Shown here one piece after another: positions 36,623 through 44,279 of a stretch of DNA of 64,000 bases. How positions within the stretch are numbered: position 1 is the first letter of the stretch; every line of letters begins with the position of its first letter. This DNA comes from Treponema sp. GTDB lineage: Bacteria > Spirochaetota > Spirochaetia > Treponematales > Treponemataceae. Location of the stretch: contig JAEEVR010000002.1 in assembly GCA_016290995.1 (NCBI GenBank), positions 62,001-126,000 of the forward strand, given 5' to 3'. The position numbers were made by a program, and so were the translations under genes. Under the pieces are notes generated by a model that had not been told where the DNA came from, ran no database searches, and saw only the letters and a list, made by a program, of their open reading frames with translations.

Positions 36623-37451
36623 CACTTCCTCCATGTGGCGTTCTGTAAGAAACCGAGCCGTAACGCAAGTCAATTTCAGTGGCGTTAGGCGCGATCGAGT
36701 TTACAACTTCCAATGCTACCATCATATACTGAAGCGCGTCTTCATTCAAGGCTCTATCGGTCAAAACTCGTGCCCGCGAATTTACGGGAATAATCATCAA
36801 TTCATAGTTGCCGTACTTTTTGGGCAATACGCAAATTTCAGAAACGGCCGCAAAATACTTCTGGGGCAGCGCCCTGATGCGGTCAATTTGGTCGATCAAA
36901 GTCCTGTATTTGGCGGGGATTCTCATTCCGCCAGAAAGGAATTCAACGGGGATTCCGGACACAATCGGAACGGAAGAATCGACTCCTACAGAGCCGCACT
37001 CAAACAAAACGCAGTTCTTGTCAATTTGAACCGGAATTGTCTTTCCGTTGTCGCTTACAAAAGTCATCGCCACGCTTTCCCTTTCCTTGATCCTTGCGAC
37101 AATCTTGTCGGGAAAGCGCTTTTCGATTTCCACAGATTCAATTCCGCTTACTGCCGAAAGCTTTGAGGCGACGGCGGCTGTGTCAAAACTAAAATAGTTG
37201 GCGCGGCAAAAAGGAAGAATCTCTTGCGTCAACTCTTCGGCCGTATATGTCTTAAGGCCTTCAAAAACCACTCGAGAAGCCCTTACGCTGGGCTGAACAA
37301 ATTTATAAAGAAGAATTTCCAGCAAAAGCATTCCGCACAAAACGCCGACAACAATCTTCATCATCTTAAAGAATTTGTCGTCAGACTTCTCCGCAGGACG
37401 CTTGTTCACTATGTACTGGTCAAATTCACTTACAGCGCTATAATCGCTCAT
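36615..37451 (-). CDS. ftsQ: FtsQ/DivIB-like division protein
   Basis: Bitopic divisome protein that holds the FtsQBL subcomplex. The 278-residue sequence has a cytoplasmic N-terminus, one transmembrane helix (about 31-50, IVVGVLCGMLLLEILLY) and a POTRA domain (SRVVFEGLKTYTAEELTQEI) followed by the FtsQ beta domain (VEIEKRFPDKIVARIKERE). GGGAGAG precedes the ATG, which lies within the end of ftsW (14-base overlap). Position between ftsW and ftsA supports the call. Confidence 0.9.
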   Translation of the reverse strand: MSDYSAVSEFDQYIVNKRPAEKSDDKFFKMMKIVVGVLCGMLLLEILLYKFVQPSVRASRVVFEGLKTYTAEELTQEILPFCRANYFSFDTAAVASKLSAVSGIESVEIEKRFPDKIVARIKERESVAMTFVSDNGKTIPVQIDKNCVLFECGSVGVDSSVPIVSGIPVEFLSGGMRIPAKYRTLIDQIDRIRALPQKYFAAVSEICVLPKKYGNYELMIIPVNSRARVLTDRALNEDALQYMMVALEVVNSIAPNATEIDLRYGSVSYRTPHGGSVE

Positions 37452-38646
37452 ACTCTCCCGCCTCGTTCAAAACTTTTAGATCATCATTATCGTTTTCAAA
37501 ATAATTATCTTCTTCAACTTCTTCATCGCCGCGTGCCGCGTTAATCATAAAGCCGCACATGCAAAGGGTCACGATCATCGACGAACCGCCCGCGCTAAAG
37601 AACGGAAGCGGAATTCCAGTCGAAGGAATCGCTCCGCAAACAACGGCTACGTTTGCCAAAGACTGGAACAAAATGGCCGACGCGCAGCCAAAAGCTCCAA
37701 TCGCGCCAAAGCGGCTTGGGCACTCAAAGGAAACCTTAAAGGCTCGGTAGGCAAAGACGCACAAAATCACAAAATAAAGAACAACGCCAACAAAGCCCAT
37801 CGCTTCGGTCCAGCCGGCAAAAATATAGTCGGCCTGAACTTCCGGAATGCTGCTAAGCTTTGCCAAGCCGCTTCCGATTCCCTGGCCCCAAAAACCGCCG
37901 GCGCTGATCGCGCGCAAAGAAGCGTTGGTCTGGTAGTTTACGCCTTGGCCAAACTGTTCCGGATGCAAGTATCCGGCTATGCGCTCCATTCGATACGGCT
38001 CCCAAACGATCATCATCGCCAAGGCCGGAATTCCAATCACGGCCATCGGAATCAGCCACAAGGTTTTGATGCCGCTGATAAAAAACAAAAGCAAGCAAAT
38101 CAAAAACAAAAACAAGCCGGTCGAAAAGTCGCGCTCGGCAAAAATCAAAACGACAAAAAGCGTCATCACCATTACCGCGGGGAAGACGCTTCGCTCGTCG
38201 TTGTCTTTTTCTTTTTGGTACTTGTCAAAAAAGTTGGCAAGGTATAAAACCAAGGCAAACTTGGCCAGCTCTGACGGCTGGAATCTAAAGAAGAAAAGCT
38301 TGACCCAGCGCTTGGCTCCGTTCCTTTCCTCGTTAAAAGCCGGAACAAAAGTGGCGAGCAAAAGCACTATCGTCGCAAGCATTACAATCGGCAAAAGCTT
38401 TCTAATCTTTGAAAGCGGCATAAAGGCAAAAAAGGCCAAGCCGGCAAAACCCGCAAGGCTTGCGATAAGCTGGCGCTTTACCAAAGTGAACTCTCCGCCA
38501 AGCATCTTTCCGCTGTAAGCGGAGGAGCAGAAATACAAGGCGCCAACGCCAAGGCCCCAAAGCAGGATGATGGAGATAATCAAGCCCGTGTCGCTTTTTT
38601 TATATTGAGAAAGAGGTTTGTCAGGATAAAAACTATAACCTGCCAT
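37438..38646 (-). CDS. ftsW: FtsW, SEDS-family septal peptidoglycan polymerase
   Basis: A 402-residue polytopic SEDS protein with about ten transmembrane segments and conserved stretches GGEFTLVKRQ, KRWVKLFFFRFQPSELAKFA, AERDFSTGLF and GIPLPFFSAGGSSM. It polymerises septal glycan with a partner PBP, but no ftsI lies in this cluster. RodA is an alternative, yet the division-cluster position favours FtsW. The ATG is one base after the murF stop. Confidence 0.93.
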   Translation of the reverse strand: MAGYSFYPDKPLSQYKKSDTGLIISIILLWGLGVGALYFCSSAYSGKMLGGEFTLVKRQLIASLAGFAGLAFFAFMPLSKIRKLLPIVMLATIVLLLATFVPAFNEERNGAKRWVKLFFFRFQPSELAKFALVLYLANFFDKYQKEKDNDERSVFPAVMVMTLFVVLIFAERDFSTGLFLFLICLLLFFISGIKTLWLIPMAVIGIPALAMMIVWEPYRMERIAGYLHPEQFGQGVNYQTNASLRAISAGGFWGQGIGSGLAKLSSIPEVQADYIFAGWTEAMGFVGVVLYFVILCVFAYRAFKVSFECPSRFGAIGAFGCASAILFQSLANVAVVCGAIPSTGIPLPFFSAGGSSMIVTLCMCGFMINAARGDEEVEEDNYFENDNDDLKVLNEAGEYERL

Positions 38647-38647
38647 T

Positions 38648-40135
38648 TTAAGCTGACACAGCCTCCGTCGCGTTGATTTTTTTGGCGATCATGTCAAAGT
38701 TCATTGAATGAGACGCCTTTAGCAAAATAAAATCGTCGTCGTTAACGTAATCCAAAATGCAAGAGCTGACCTTGTCAACGTCGGCGGTCGGAAAATACTT
38801 AATGTTCGAAAAGCCTGAAAGCTTTGCGGCCTTGGCTCCGTTTTCCATCTCAGGGCCTACAAAAACAATCAAGTTTGGTTTGCTCAAAGTCGCAAGCGCT
38901 CCGATTCTAGAATGTTCTTCGGCAGAAGACGAGCCCAACTCTTTCATGTCGCCCAAAACAAAAATCAATCTTCCTTTAATTTCAAGCGAGCCGCAAAGAT
39001 TAAGCGCCTTTTCCATAGAGTCAGGATTTGCGTTGTAGCAATCGTACATCAACATTACTTTTTTACTTTCCCCTTTGGAATTCTTTTTTGTGGCAATGGC
39101 AATTACGTTGCCCCTTCCGTCTACAGATTTTACCTTTTCAATGCCAGCGCAAATCTCCTGGGCGCTAAGCCCCAAAGTTTTTGCCAATGCGATGCAGCCA
39201 AGCGCGTTAGCGTAATTGTAAAGGCCGGGAATGTTCAAGCTTGTCTCTTTTCCGTCAACGGCAAAGCGGGTTCCCTCAATTCCGTCGTTGCTTATAAACT
39301 GCACTCCGCTTGTTTCTTGCGACACATTCTTTCCGTAGCGAACATGCTTTCCTTTAACGCCCTCCAACAAAAAGTTGGCAAAGTCGTCTTCGTCCGGAAC
39401 AAAGGCCGCGCCGTTCTCATTGATATACTTGAAAATCTTTTTCTTTTCTTCGGCGATGTTTTCTCGGCTTCCCAAAATGCCGATATGCGCGTTTCCAATA
39501 TTTGTGATGATAGCGTAATTCGGCGCAAGAACTCGGGCGATTTCGCCGATTTCATTCTTGCGGTTCATCCCCATCTCAAAAACGCCAACCTGATGCTCCG
39601 GACGGATGTTAAAGACGCTCAAAGGCAAGCCCGTCTCGGAGTTGAAATTTCCTTCGGTCGCTACAACATTGTATTTTTCTTTTAAGATAGAAGTTAGAAT
39701 TTCTTTTGTAGTCGTCTTTCCGCTGGAGCCTGTGATTCCGATTTTTATAAGATTTGGGAACTTTTGAACGTAAGCGCGGGCGGCGTTTTGCAAGGCCGTC
39801 AAATTGTTTTCAACCGCGATAAAGGTTCTGTCCAAATTATCAGCGGCAAAGTCCATGTAAAGCTTTACGTTGTCTTGATAAACTGAATTGGTTACAAAGA
39901 TTACTGTGGCGCCGGCTTCTATCGCCTGGGGAATATATTTGTGGCCGTCTTGGTTCTCGCCGATCAACGGAACAAAAAGGCTTCCGGGCTTGACGTTCCT
40001 TGAGTCAGTCGCGACGGAAGTAAAGCCAAAGACCTTGGCTCCGCCGCCGGCAAAGCCGATGTACTTTCCGTACACGCTCTCCAAGAGTTCGTCAAATGTC
40101 AAAAGGCTGTTGGCCTTAATCTCTTCCCCACCCAT
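38648..40135 (-). CDS. murF: MurF, UDP-MurNAc-tripeptide D-Ala-D-Ala ligase
   Basis: Adds the D-Ala-D-Ala dipeptide to the peptidoglycan precursor using ATP. The 495-residue Mur ligase has the three usual domains, with Walker A-like GITGSSGKTTTKEIL near residue 135, EMGMNRKNEIGEI, ITNIGNAHIGILGS and the C-terminal YDCYNANPDSMEKAL and LGDMKELG motifs. It is the only mur gene in the cluster. It lies between ftsL and ftsW. Confidence 0.95.
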   Translation of the reverse strand: MGGEEIKANSLLTFDELLESVYGKYIGFAGGGAKVFGFTSVATDSRNVKPGSLFVPLIGENQDGHKYIPQAIEAGATVIFVTNSVYQDNVKLYMDFAADNLDRTFIAVENNLTALQNAARAYVQKFPNLIKIGITGSSGKTTTKEILTSILKEKYNVVATEGNFNSETGLPLSVFNIRPEHQVGVFEMGMNRKNEIGEIARVLAPNYAIITNIGNAHIGILGSRENIAEEKKKIFKYINENGAAFVPDEDDFANFLLEGVKGKHVRYGKNVSQETSGVQFISNDGIEGTRFAVDGKETSLNIPGLYNYANALGCIALAKTLGLSAQEICAGIEKVKSVDGRGNVIAIATKKNSKGESKKVMLMYDCYNANPDSMEKALNLCGSLEIKGRLIFVLGDMKELGSSSAEEHSRIGALATLSKPNLIVFVGPEMENGAKAAKLSGFSNIKYFPTADVDKVSSCILDYVNDDDFILLKASHSMNFDMIAKKINATEAVSA

Positions 40136-40145
40136 CTTTTTTACT

Positions 40146-40433
40146 TCAACGTCGCATTTCTACACGCACAATTTCTTCAGACTCGGCCTTGCGCATTCCG
40201 AGCTCCTCTTCGGCAATCTTGCCTATCCGTTCTCCGCTTGAAAGCAAACTTATGTCCGTTATCAAGCGCTTGTTCTCTTCGACCAATTCCACTTGCTTTT
40301 GTTCAAGGGCCTTGACCTCATTTTGAATTTTCATATAACGCGCGGCCTGCATGGCGTTCAGCGCGAAAAGCGCGGGAACCAAGAGGGCGCAAGTTATTGT
40401 GACAATCCTCCAAGTCAAATCTCGTCCTTTCAT
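40146..40433 (-). CDS. ftsL: FtsL-like bitopic division protein
   Basis: A 95-residue protein with a short cytoplasmic start, one transmembrane helix (about 10-28, IVTITCALLVPALFALNAM) and a periplasmic leucine-zipper coiled coil (KIQNEVKALEQKQVELVEEN). FtsL and DivIC proteins share little sequence; size, topology and place directly after rsmH support FtsL. Its ATG overlaps the rsmH stop by four bases (40430-40433). Confidence 0.8.
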   Translation of the reverse strand: MKGRDLTWRIVTITCALLVPALFALNAMQAARYMKIQNEVKALEQKQVELVEENKRLITDISLLSSGERIGKIAEEELGMRKAESEEIVRVEMRR

Positions 40434-41425
40434 TTTCCCAACGCCGCCTCCAAACCGGCCAAGCGATTTACGCCCGCATCAATAATCTTTCTCACAACCC
40501 TAAGCTTTGCGCTCCTGGAAGGAGAATTTTCCTTTATCTCTTTGTCGCTAGGCCCAAGCGGCTTTCTTGTCAAAAGCTCCGCGCAAGCCTTTCCGCCGCA
40601 AACGCACTTTGGAGCGTTGGGCGGGCAAACACATTCCTTTGCCAAATTGCGGAAGAAGTTTTTTACGATCCTGTCTTCCAAAGAATGGAACGTAATCACT
40701 CCCATTTTTCCGCCGACGGCCAAGTCATTAAAGGCGTCAAAGAGCGCCCTCGGCAAATGCCCCAGCTCGTCGTTCACCGCAATCCTCAAGGCTTGGAAAG
40801 TCCTTGTGGCCGGGTGAATCTTTTCGCGCGCGTATCGGCTTCCGACCGCGTCGCTAATGATTTGCGCAAGCGCGGCGCTGGACTCAATCCTGGCCGAAGC
40901 TCGCGCTTGAACGATTGCCGCAGCGACTTTGCGGCTAAGCTTTTCTTCGCCGTAAAGGTAAATCAAGTCGGCCAAGTCGCGCTCGTTCAAATCGTTCACA
41001 ATGTCAGCCGCGCTTCTCCCCTTGGAAGGATCAATTCTCATGTCCAAAGGTTCGTCATTCCTAAACGAAAAGCCGCGGCCGGACAATTCGTAATGAAAAA
41101 TCGAAATGCCCAAGTCAAACAAAATCAAGTTCGGCTTAGGCAAATTTTGCGGATAGTCAGAATAAAAATCGTTGAACCACCCGTTATAAAAGGACATCCT
41201 GTCGCCAAAGACAGAAAGCCTCTCCCTCGCGCGAGCCTGAATCGCCTTGTCGGCGTCAAGCCCGCAAATCTTCAACCCCGGATACATTTTTAAGAACGCT
41301 TCGCTATGACCGCCTTCCCCCAAAGTCGAGTCAATCATAAAAGCGTCTTTTTCAAACGGCTCCCCAACTGGCGAAAGTTCCTCCAAACATTCCGCCAAAA
41401 GAACCGGAACATGCACCGGCGTCAT
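40430..41425 (-). CDS. rsmH: RsmH (MraW), 16S rRNA m4C1402 methyltransferase
   Basis: SAM-dependent methyltransferase of 331 residues with the RsmH signature HVPVLLAECLEEL, the SAM-binding IDSTLGEGGHSEAFL, FDLGISIFHYEL, RTFQALRIAVNDEL and ITFHSLEDRIVKNF. The ATG at 41425 is used because HVPVLL is only a few residues from the true N-terminus and GGTGGGG lies upstream; the longer start at 41446 would add seven residues. It follows mraZ. Confidence 0.95.
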   Translation of the reverse strand: MTPVHVPVLLAECLEELSPVGEPFEKDAFMIDSTLGEGGHSEAFLKMYPGLKICGLDADKAIQARARERLSVFGDRMSFYNGWFNDFYSDYPQNLPKPNLILFDLGISIFHYELSGRGFSFRNDEPLDMRIDPSKGRSAADIVNDLNERDLADLIYLYGEEKLSRKVAAAIVQARASARIESSAALAQIISDAVGSRYAREKIHPATRTFQALRIAVNDELGHLPRALFDAFNDLAVGGKMGVITFHSLEDRIVKNFFRNLAKECVCPPNAPKCVCGGKACAELLTRKPLGPSDKEIKENSPSRSAKLRVVRKIIDAGVNRLAGLEAALGK

Positions 41426-41462
41426 TTTCCCCACCCTATATATCAAGCCCGATGGCTAGTTA

Positions 41463-41906
41463 TCAAAACACAATAGCGCCCAACTCTTCGGCCGCGCTGT
41501 CAATTGACGAAGCGTTGGCCTCCAAGTATTCGGCATAGCTCTGGGCGTCCCAAAGTTCCATGTACTTGTCAACGCCCAAAAGCACGCACTCTTTTGTCAA
41601 ACCGGCGCTCTCGCGCAAGGCTTGCGTAATCGAAAGGCGGCCGCTCTTGTCAATCTCAATGTCCGTAGCGGGCGAGATCAAGTGTCTCAATACCGAACGG
41701 TGCTGCGGATTGAAAGGCGAAGCCTTTGCCATTACTGAAGAACTGATTTTTTCCCATTCATCGGGAGTAAAAAGCCAAAGGCACTTGTCAAAGCCGCGAG
41801 TGACAACCAAGGATCCGCAATCAAGGGCGGCCTTTATTTTGGCCGGAAGAGAGATTCTTCCTTTTTCGTCCAATGTTGTCGAATACTCGCCAGTCAACAA
41901 GTTCAT
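41463..41906 (-). CDS. mraZ: MraZ, transcriptional regulator of the division cluster
   Basis: A 147-residue protein with two SpoVT/AbrB-like swapped hairpins: GEYSTTLDEKGRISLPAKI near residue 5 and DIEIDKSGRLSITQALRE near residue 80. MraZ rings bind tandem GTGG-type repeats and control their own operon. The ATG at 41906 begins the conserved MNLLTGEY; the start at 41921 lies inside the operator. It is first in the cluster running to ftsZ. Confidence 0.95.
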   Translation of the reverse strand: MNLLTGEYSTTLDEKGRISLPAKIKAALDCGSLVVTRGFDKCLWLFTPDEWEKISSSVMAKASPFNPQHRSVLRHLISPATDIEIDKSGRLSITQALRESAGLTKECVLLGVDKYMELWDAQSYAEYLEANASSIDSAAEELGAIVF

Positions 41907-41945
41907 TCCACTTACTTCCACTTTTTACCACAAAAATCCACTTTA
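41907..41945 (-). promoter_or_regulatory. MraZ operator: four GTGG boxes with exact 10-bp period
   Basis: On the minus strand GTGG occurs at 41938-41941, 41928-41931, 41918-41921 and 41908-41911, mostly preceded by AA. The four boxes run from about +4 of the predicted transcript to the mraZ start codon, and the last overlaps the ribosome binding region. Tandem GTGG-type boxes upstream of mraZ are the known MraZ target in other bacteria; here autoregulation would block the early transcribed region. Confidence 0.88.
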
Positions 41946-41950
41946 TGACT

Positions 41951-41978
41951 ATTTTACCCCAAAATTTGATAATGTCAA
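41951..41978 (-). promoter_or_regulatory. mraZ/division-cluster promoter
   Basis: Consensus TTGACA (41973-41978), 16 bp, TAAAAT (41951-41956) on the minus strand, with a predicted start near 41944 just before the first MraZ box. Confidence 0.75.
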
Positions 41979-42018
41979 CTAAAAAAAACGCCGATAATAA
42001 AAAAAATAAGATTTTTTT

Positions 42019-42046
42019 TTGCCGAACACTTATTTATTTGTATAGT
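42019..42046 (+). promoter_or_regulatory. Leaderless-type promoter of the nuclease-like gene
   Basis: TTGCCG (42019-42024), 16 bp, TATAGT (42041-42046), with the predicted start within one base of the ATG at 42052. It is divergent from the mraZ promoter, 40 bp away. Confidence 0.55.
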
Positions 42047-42051
42047 TTTTG

Positions 42052-42828
42052 ATGATAAATACCCTAAACGAAAGCAAACTTCACAAAGCTCTAAAAACCT
42101 TTTACGCGGTCCAATTTTCCGCCCAGCAAGAGGTTCAGGTGGAACGTTGGATATGCGATTTGGTCTGCCCTGACGGCGGAATCGTTGAAATTCAAACAAG
42201 GAATGTCAGTTCATTAAAGGAAAAAATCGCGGGCCTTTTAAAGCTTGGCCGCCGCGTCACAATCGTTCACCCGATAATAAAAGAAAAGATAATCGAGACT
42301 TGCGCAGCCGACGGAACGCTAGTCTCGCGCCGCAAAAGCCCCAAAAAAGAAAGCCTCTACTCCCAGCTAAAAGAGTTTACAGGCCTAAAGGATTTTTTGC
42401 TGGACAAAAAGCTTACTGTCATTTGCCCAGAAATTACAATAGAAGAAAAGCGAATCGTTTGCGAAAGACCTGAGCAGTCCAAAAACAAAAGGCGGCGCTT
42501 TAAGAAAAACTGGCAAAAGGACGGAAAAGCTCTTTTGACAATCGGAACCAGTTGGAAGCTGAACGGAAAGAAAGACTGGCTGGGCCTGCTCCCCCGCGCG
42601 TTTTTCCAAGCCTCAAAAGCAGAGCCAAAATCCGACGCAAGCCAAAAAAGGCGCGGCGAAAAAGCCGCAGCTCTTCCCTTTTGCGCCGCCACCGTCCGCG
42701 ACGCCTTTATCGCCGAACAAAAAAAAGAGGCCGCGCCTTGCGCGAACCTCTTGCTCTGGCTCTTGCGCGAGACCGGCCTAATTCACCGCGTCCCCCACGA
42801 GGGCCGCGCTTTCTACTACGTCTGGTAA
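42052..42828 (+). CDS. Unrecognised protein with nuclease-like N-terminus
   Basis: A 258-residue soluble, basic protein that I cannot place in a family. Near residues 30-55 the pattern VERWICDLVCPDGGIVEIQT (D, then E-x-Q) recalls the PD-(D/E)xK nuclease core, and the following GLLKLGRRVTIVHPI fits a helix-strand continuation. The middle is very Lys/Arg rich. The C-terminal 60 residues (LLLWLLRETGLIHRVPHEG, then AFYYVW) look like a winged-helix domain. No ribosome site precedes the ATG. It converges on sod and is divergent from mraZ. A DNA-binding or DNA-cleaving role is a tentative inference. Confidence 0.55.
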   Translation: MINTLNESKLHKALKTFYAVQFSAQQEVQVERWICDLVCPDGGIVEIQTRNVSSLKEKIAGLLKLGRRVTIVHPIIKEKIIETCAADGTLVSRRKSPKKESLYSQLKEFTGLKDFLLDKKLTVICPEITIEEKRIVCERPEQSKNKRRRFKKNWQKDGKALLTIGTSWKLNGKKDWLGLLPRAFFQASKAEPKSDASQKRRGEKAAALPFCAATVRDAFIAEQKKEAAPCANLLLWLLRETGLIHRVPHEGRAFYYVW

Positions 42829-42834
42829 GTCGCT

Positions 42835-42850
42835 GCGCTCTTGCGAGCGC
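42835..42850. terminator. Small hairpin between convergent genes
   Basis: GCGCTC, TTGC loop, GAGCGC between the stops of the nuclease-like gene and sod. There is no T-run on either strand, so termination here is only possible, not established. Confidence 0.35.
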
Positions 42851-42867
42851 TGGCAATCAAGGCACGC

Positions 42868-43485
42868 TTAGCGGGTCGCTTTATCGTACAAGGCGGCGAC
42901 CTTTTTCCAATCAACAACGTTGAACAATTCCGAAACGTATTGGGCGCGGAGGTTCTTGTACTTCAAGTAGTAGGCGTGCTCCCAAACATCAATGCAGAAT
43001 ATCGGCGTGTCGCCGCTTTTAAGGCTTATCGGATTGTCTTGGTTGGCGCTTTGGCTAAGGACAAGGCTTCCGTCCTTTTTTACGCTAAGCCAGGCCCAGC
43101 CGGAACCGAACTGTCCGACCGCAAGCGCGGAAATCTTCTCTTTAAATGCGTCAAAGGAGCCAAAGGCCTCGTCGATCTTTTGGGCCAACTTTCCTTGGGG
43201 AACGCCGCCGGCATTTGGGCCGAGGGTTGAAAAATACAAGTTGTGGTTCCAGTAGCCGCCGCCGTTGTTGCGCAGCGCCTTGCGCAGGGCTTCATCCTGA
43301 ACGGAATCAAGGCCCGCCAAAATTTCTTCCGCTGTCTTTGACGCAAGGCCGGCCTTTTCGGCGGCCTCATTAAAAGCCTTTGTGTAAGTCGCGTGGTGCT
43401 TTGCGTAATGGGTCTCAACGGTCAAAGCGTCAATCGTAGGCTCCAAGGCCCCGTAATCAAAATCCAATTTCACTTGTTCAAACAT
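42868..43485 (-). CDS. Superoxide dismutase, Mn/Fe type
   Basis: Converts superoxide to oxygen and peroxide in the cytoplasm. The 205-residue protein has ligands His in LTVETHYAKHH, His in GGGYWNHNLYF, and Asp and His in IDVWEHAYYLKY. Gly at the GGGYW position and Gln in SANQDNP are features of the manganese-using group, but cambialism cannot be excluded. The ATG at 43485 has GGAGG four bases upstream; the ten-codon extension is mostly terminator sequence. A terminator hairpin sits directly before the ribosome site. Confidence 0.94.
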   Translation of the reverse strand: MFEQVKLDFDYGALEPTIDALTVETHYAKHHATYTKAFNEAAEKAGLASKTAEEILAGLDSVQDEALRKALRNNGGGYWNHNLYFSTLGPNAGGVPQGKLAQKIDEAFGSFDAFKEKISALAVGQFGSGWAWLSVKKDGSLVLSQSANQDNPISLKSGDTPIFCIDVWEHAYYLKYKNLRAQYVSELFNVVDWKKVAALYDKATR

Positions 43486-43494
43486 ATTACCTCC

Positions 43495-43526
43495 AAAAAA
43501 AAAGCCGCCCAAGATTACGGGCGGCT
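43495..43526 (-). terminator. Terminator at the end of the flaA-type operon, abutting the sod ribosome site
   Basis: On the minus strand arms AGCCGCCC and GGGCGGCT enclose an eight-base loop and are followed by nine T residues, then immediately GGAGG and the sod ATG. It starts about 20 bases after the stop of the upstream FlaA-type gene. Transcripts entering from upstream would mostly stop here, so sod depends on read-through or on an unseen promoter. Confidence 0.85.
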
Positions 43527-43547
43527 CTTTACGGTTAAGAACCGATT

Positions 43548-44279
43548 TTACCAGTTGTCAACCATGTCGTCTTCGTCGCGGTTTTCCATATCGTAAAGAT
43601 CGGTTACGGCGCGAAGGTCGTCAAAGTAAACAAAGTATGTTCCACGGGCAAGAACCGGGTTGCAGTCGATTCTAAAGCCGCGGATGCGGAGTCCAGGCCT
43701 GTCTCCATGATAGGCGCTTGACTGTACGATTCCGTGCTCTCCGTCTTCTGACGGCGGAACCGCTGTAGAAAGGCGCTTCCAGCCGCTGAATCCGAGGTTT
43801 CCGAGATACAACTCAAAGTCATGTCCAAAATAGTCCTGGACCAAGAGATAAATGTCGTGGTTCTGGTTGCGTCCGGCAATCCAAACGCTTACAGTCTTTG
43901 TAATTCCTTCGATCGGAATCGGGCGAACGGCTGTGATGTAAATCGAGTTGATTCCGCGGCGGAAGAACTGGATTTTGCAACCCAAAGCGTGGGTGTCAGT
44001 CTGCTCTTCTTCGCCTTCAAGGGGCTGCTTTGCGGCAGGGCTTCCTTCGAACAAGCGGATGTTAGCAATTCCGTGGTCCGGAGAAATGTGAATGTTCCAA
44101 GCGCCGTCGCGCTCAAACTTTTCCAAAGAAACTTCGCGCAAGGCGCTGGCGGCTGAATCCGCTCCAACATTGTTGGGATTGGGATCAGCCAAGCTAGAGT
44201 TGCCCTGGCTGTCAGCTTGGGCGAACGCAAGGCCCGCCGCCAAGAATATTGTCAATGCGGTAAAAATTATCTTTTTCAT
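43548..44279 (-). CDS. FlaA-family flagellar filament sheath protein (second of pair)
   Basis: A 243-residue exported protein with a cleavable signal peptide ending AFAQA. It shares the FlaA pattern of its neighbour: TKTVSVWIAGRNQNHDIYLL, LGFSGWKRLSTAVPP, GLRIRGFRIDCNP and YFVYFDDLRAVTDLYD. FlaA proteins form the outer layer of spirochaete periplasmic flagella. The start overlaps the upstream flaA stop by one base (TAATG). The tail is acidic. It probably corresponds to the FlaA2-type member known beside flaA in Treponema. Confidence 0.85.
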   Translation of the reverse strand: MKKIIFTALTIFLAAGLAFAQADSQGNSSLADPNPNNVGADSAASALREVSLEKFERDGAWNIHISPDHGIANIRLFEGSPAAKQPLEGEEEQTDTHALGCKIQFFRRGINSIYITAVRPIPIEGITKTVSVWIAGRNQNHDIYLLVQDYFGHDFELYLGNLGFSGWKRLSTAVPPSEDGEHGIVQSSAYHGDRPGLRIRGFRIDCNPVLARGTYFVYFDDLRAVTDLYDMENRDEDDMVDNW

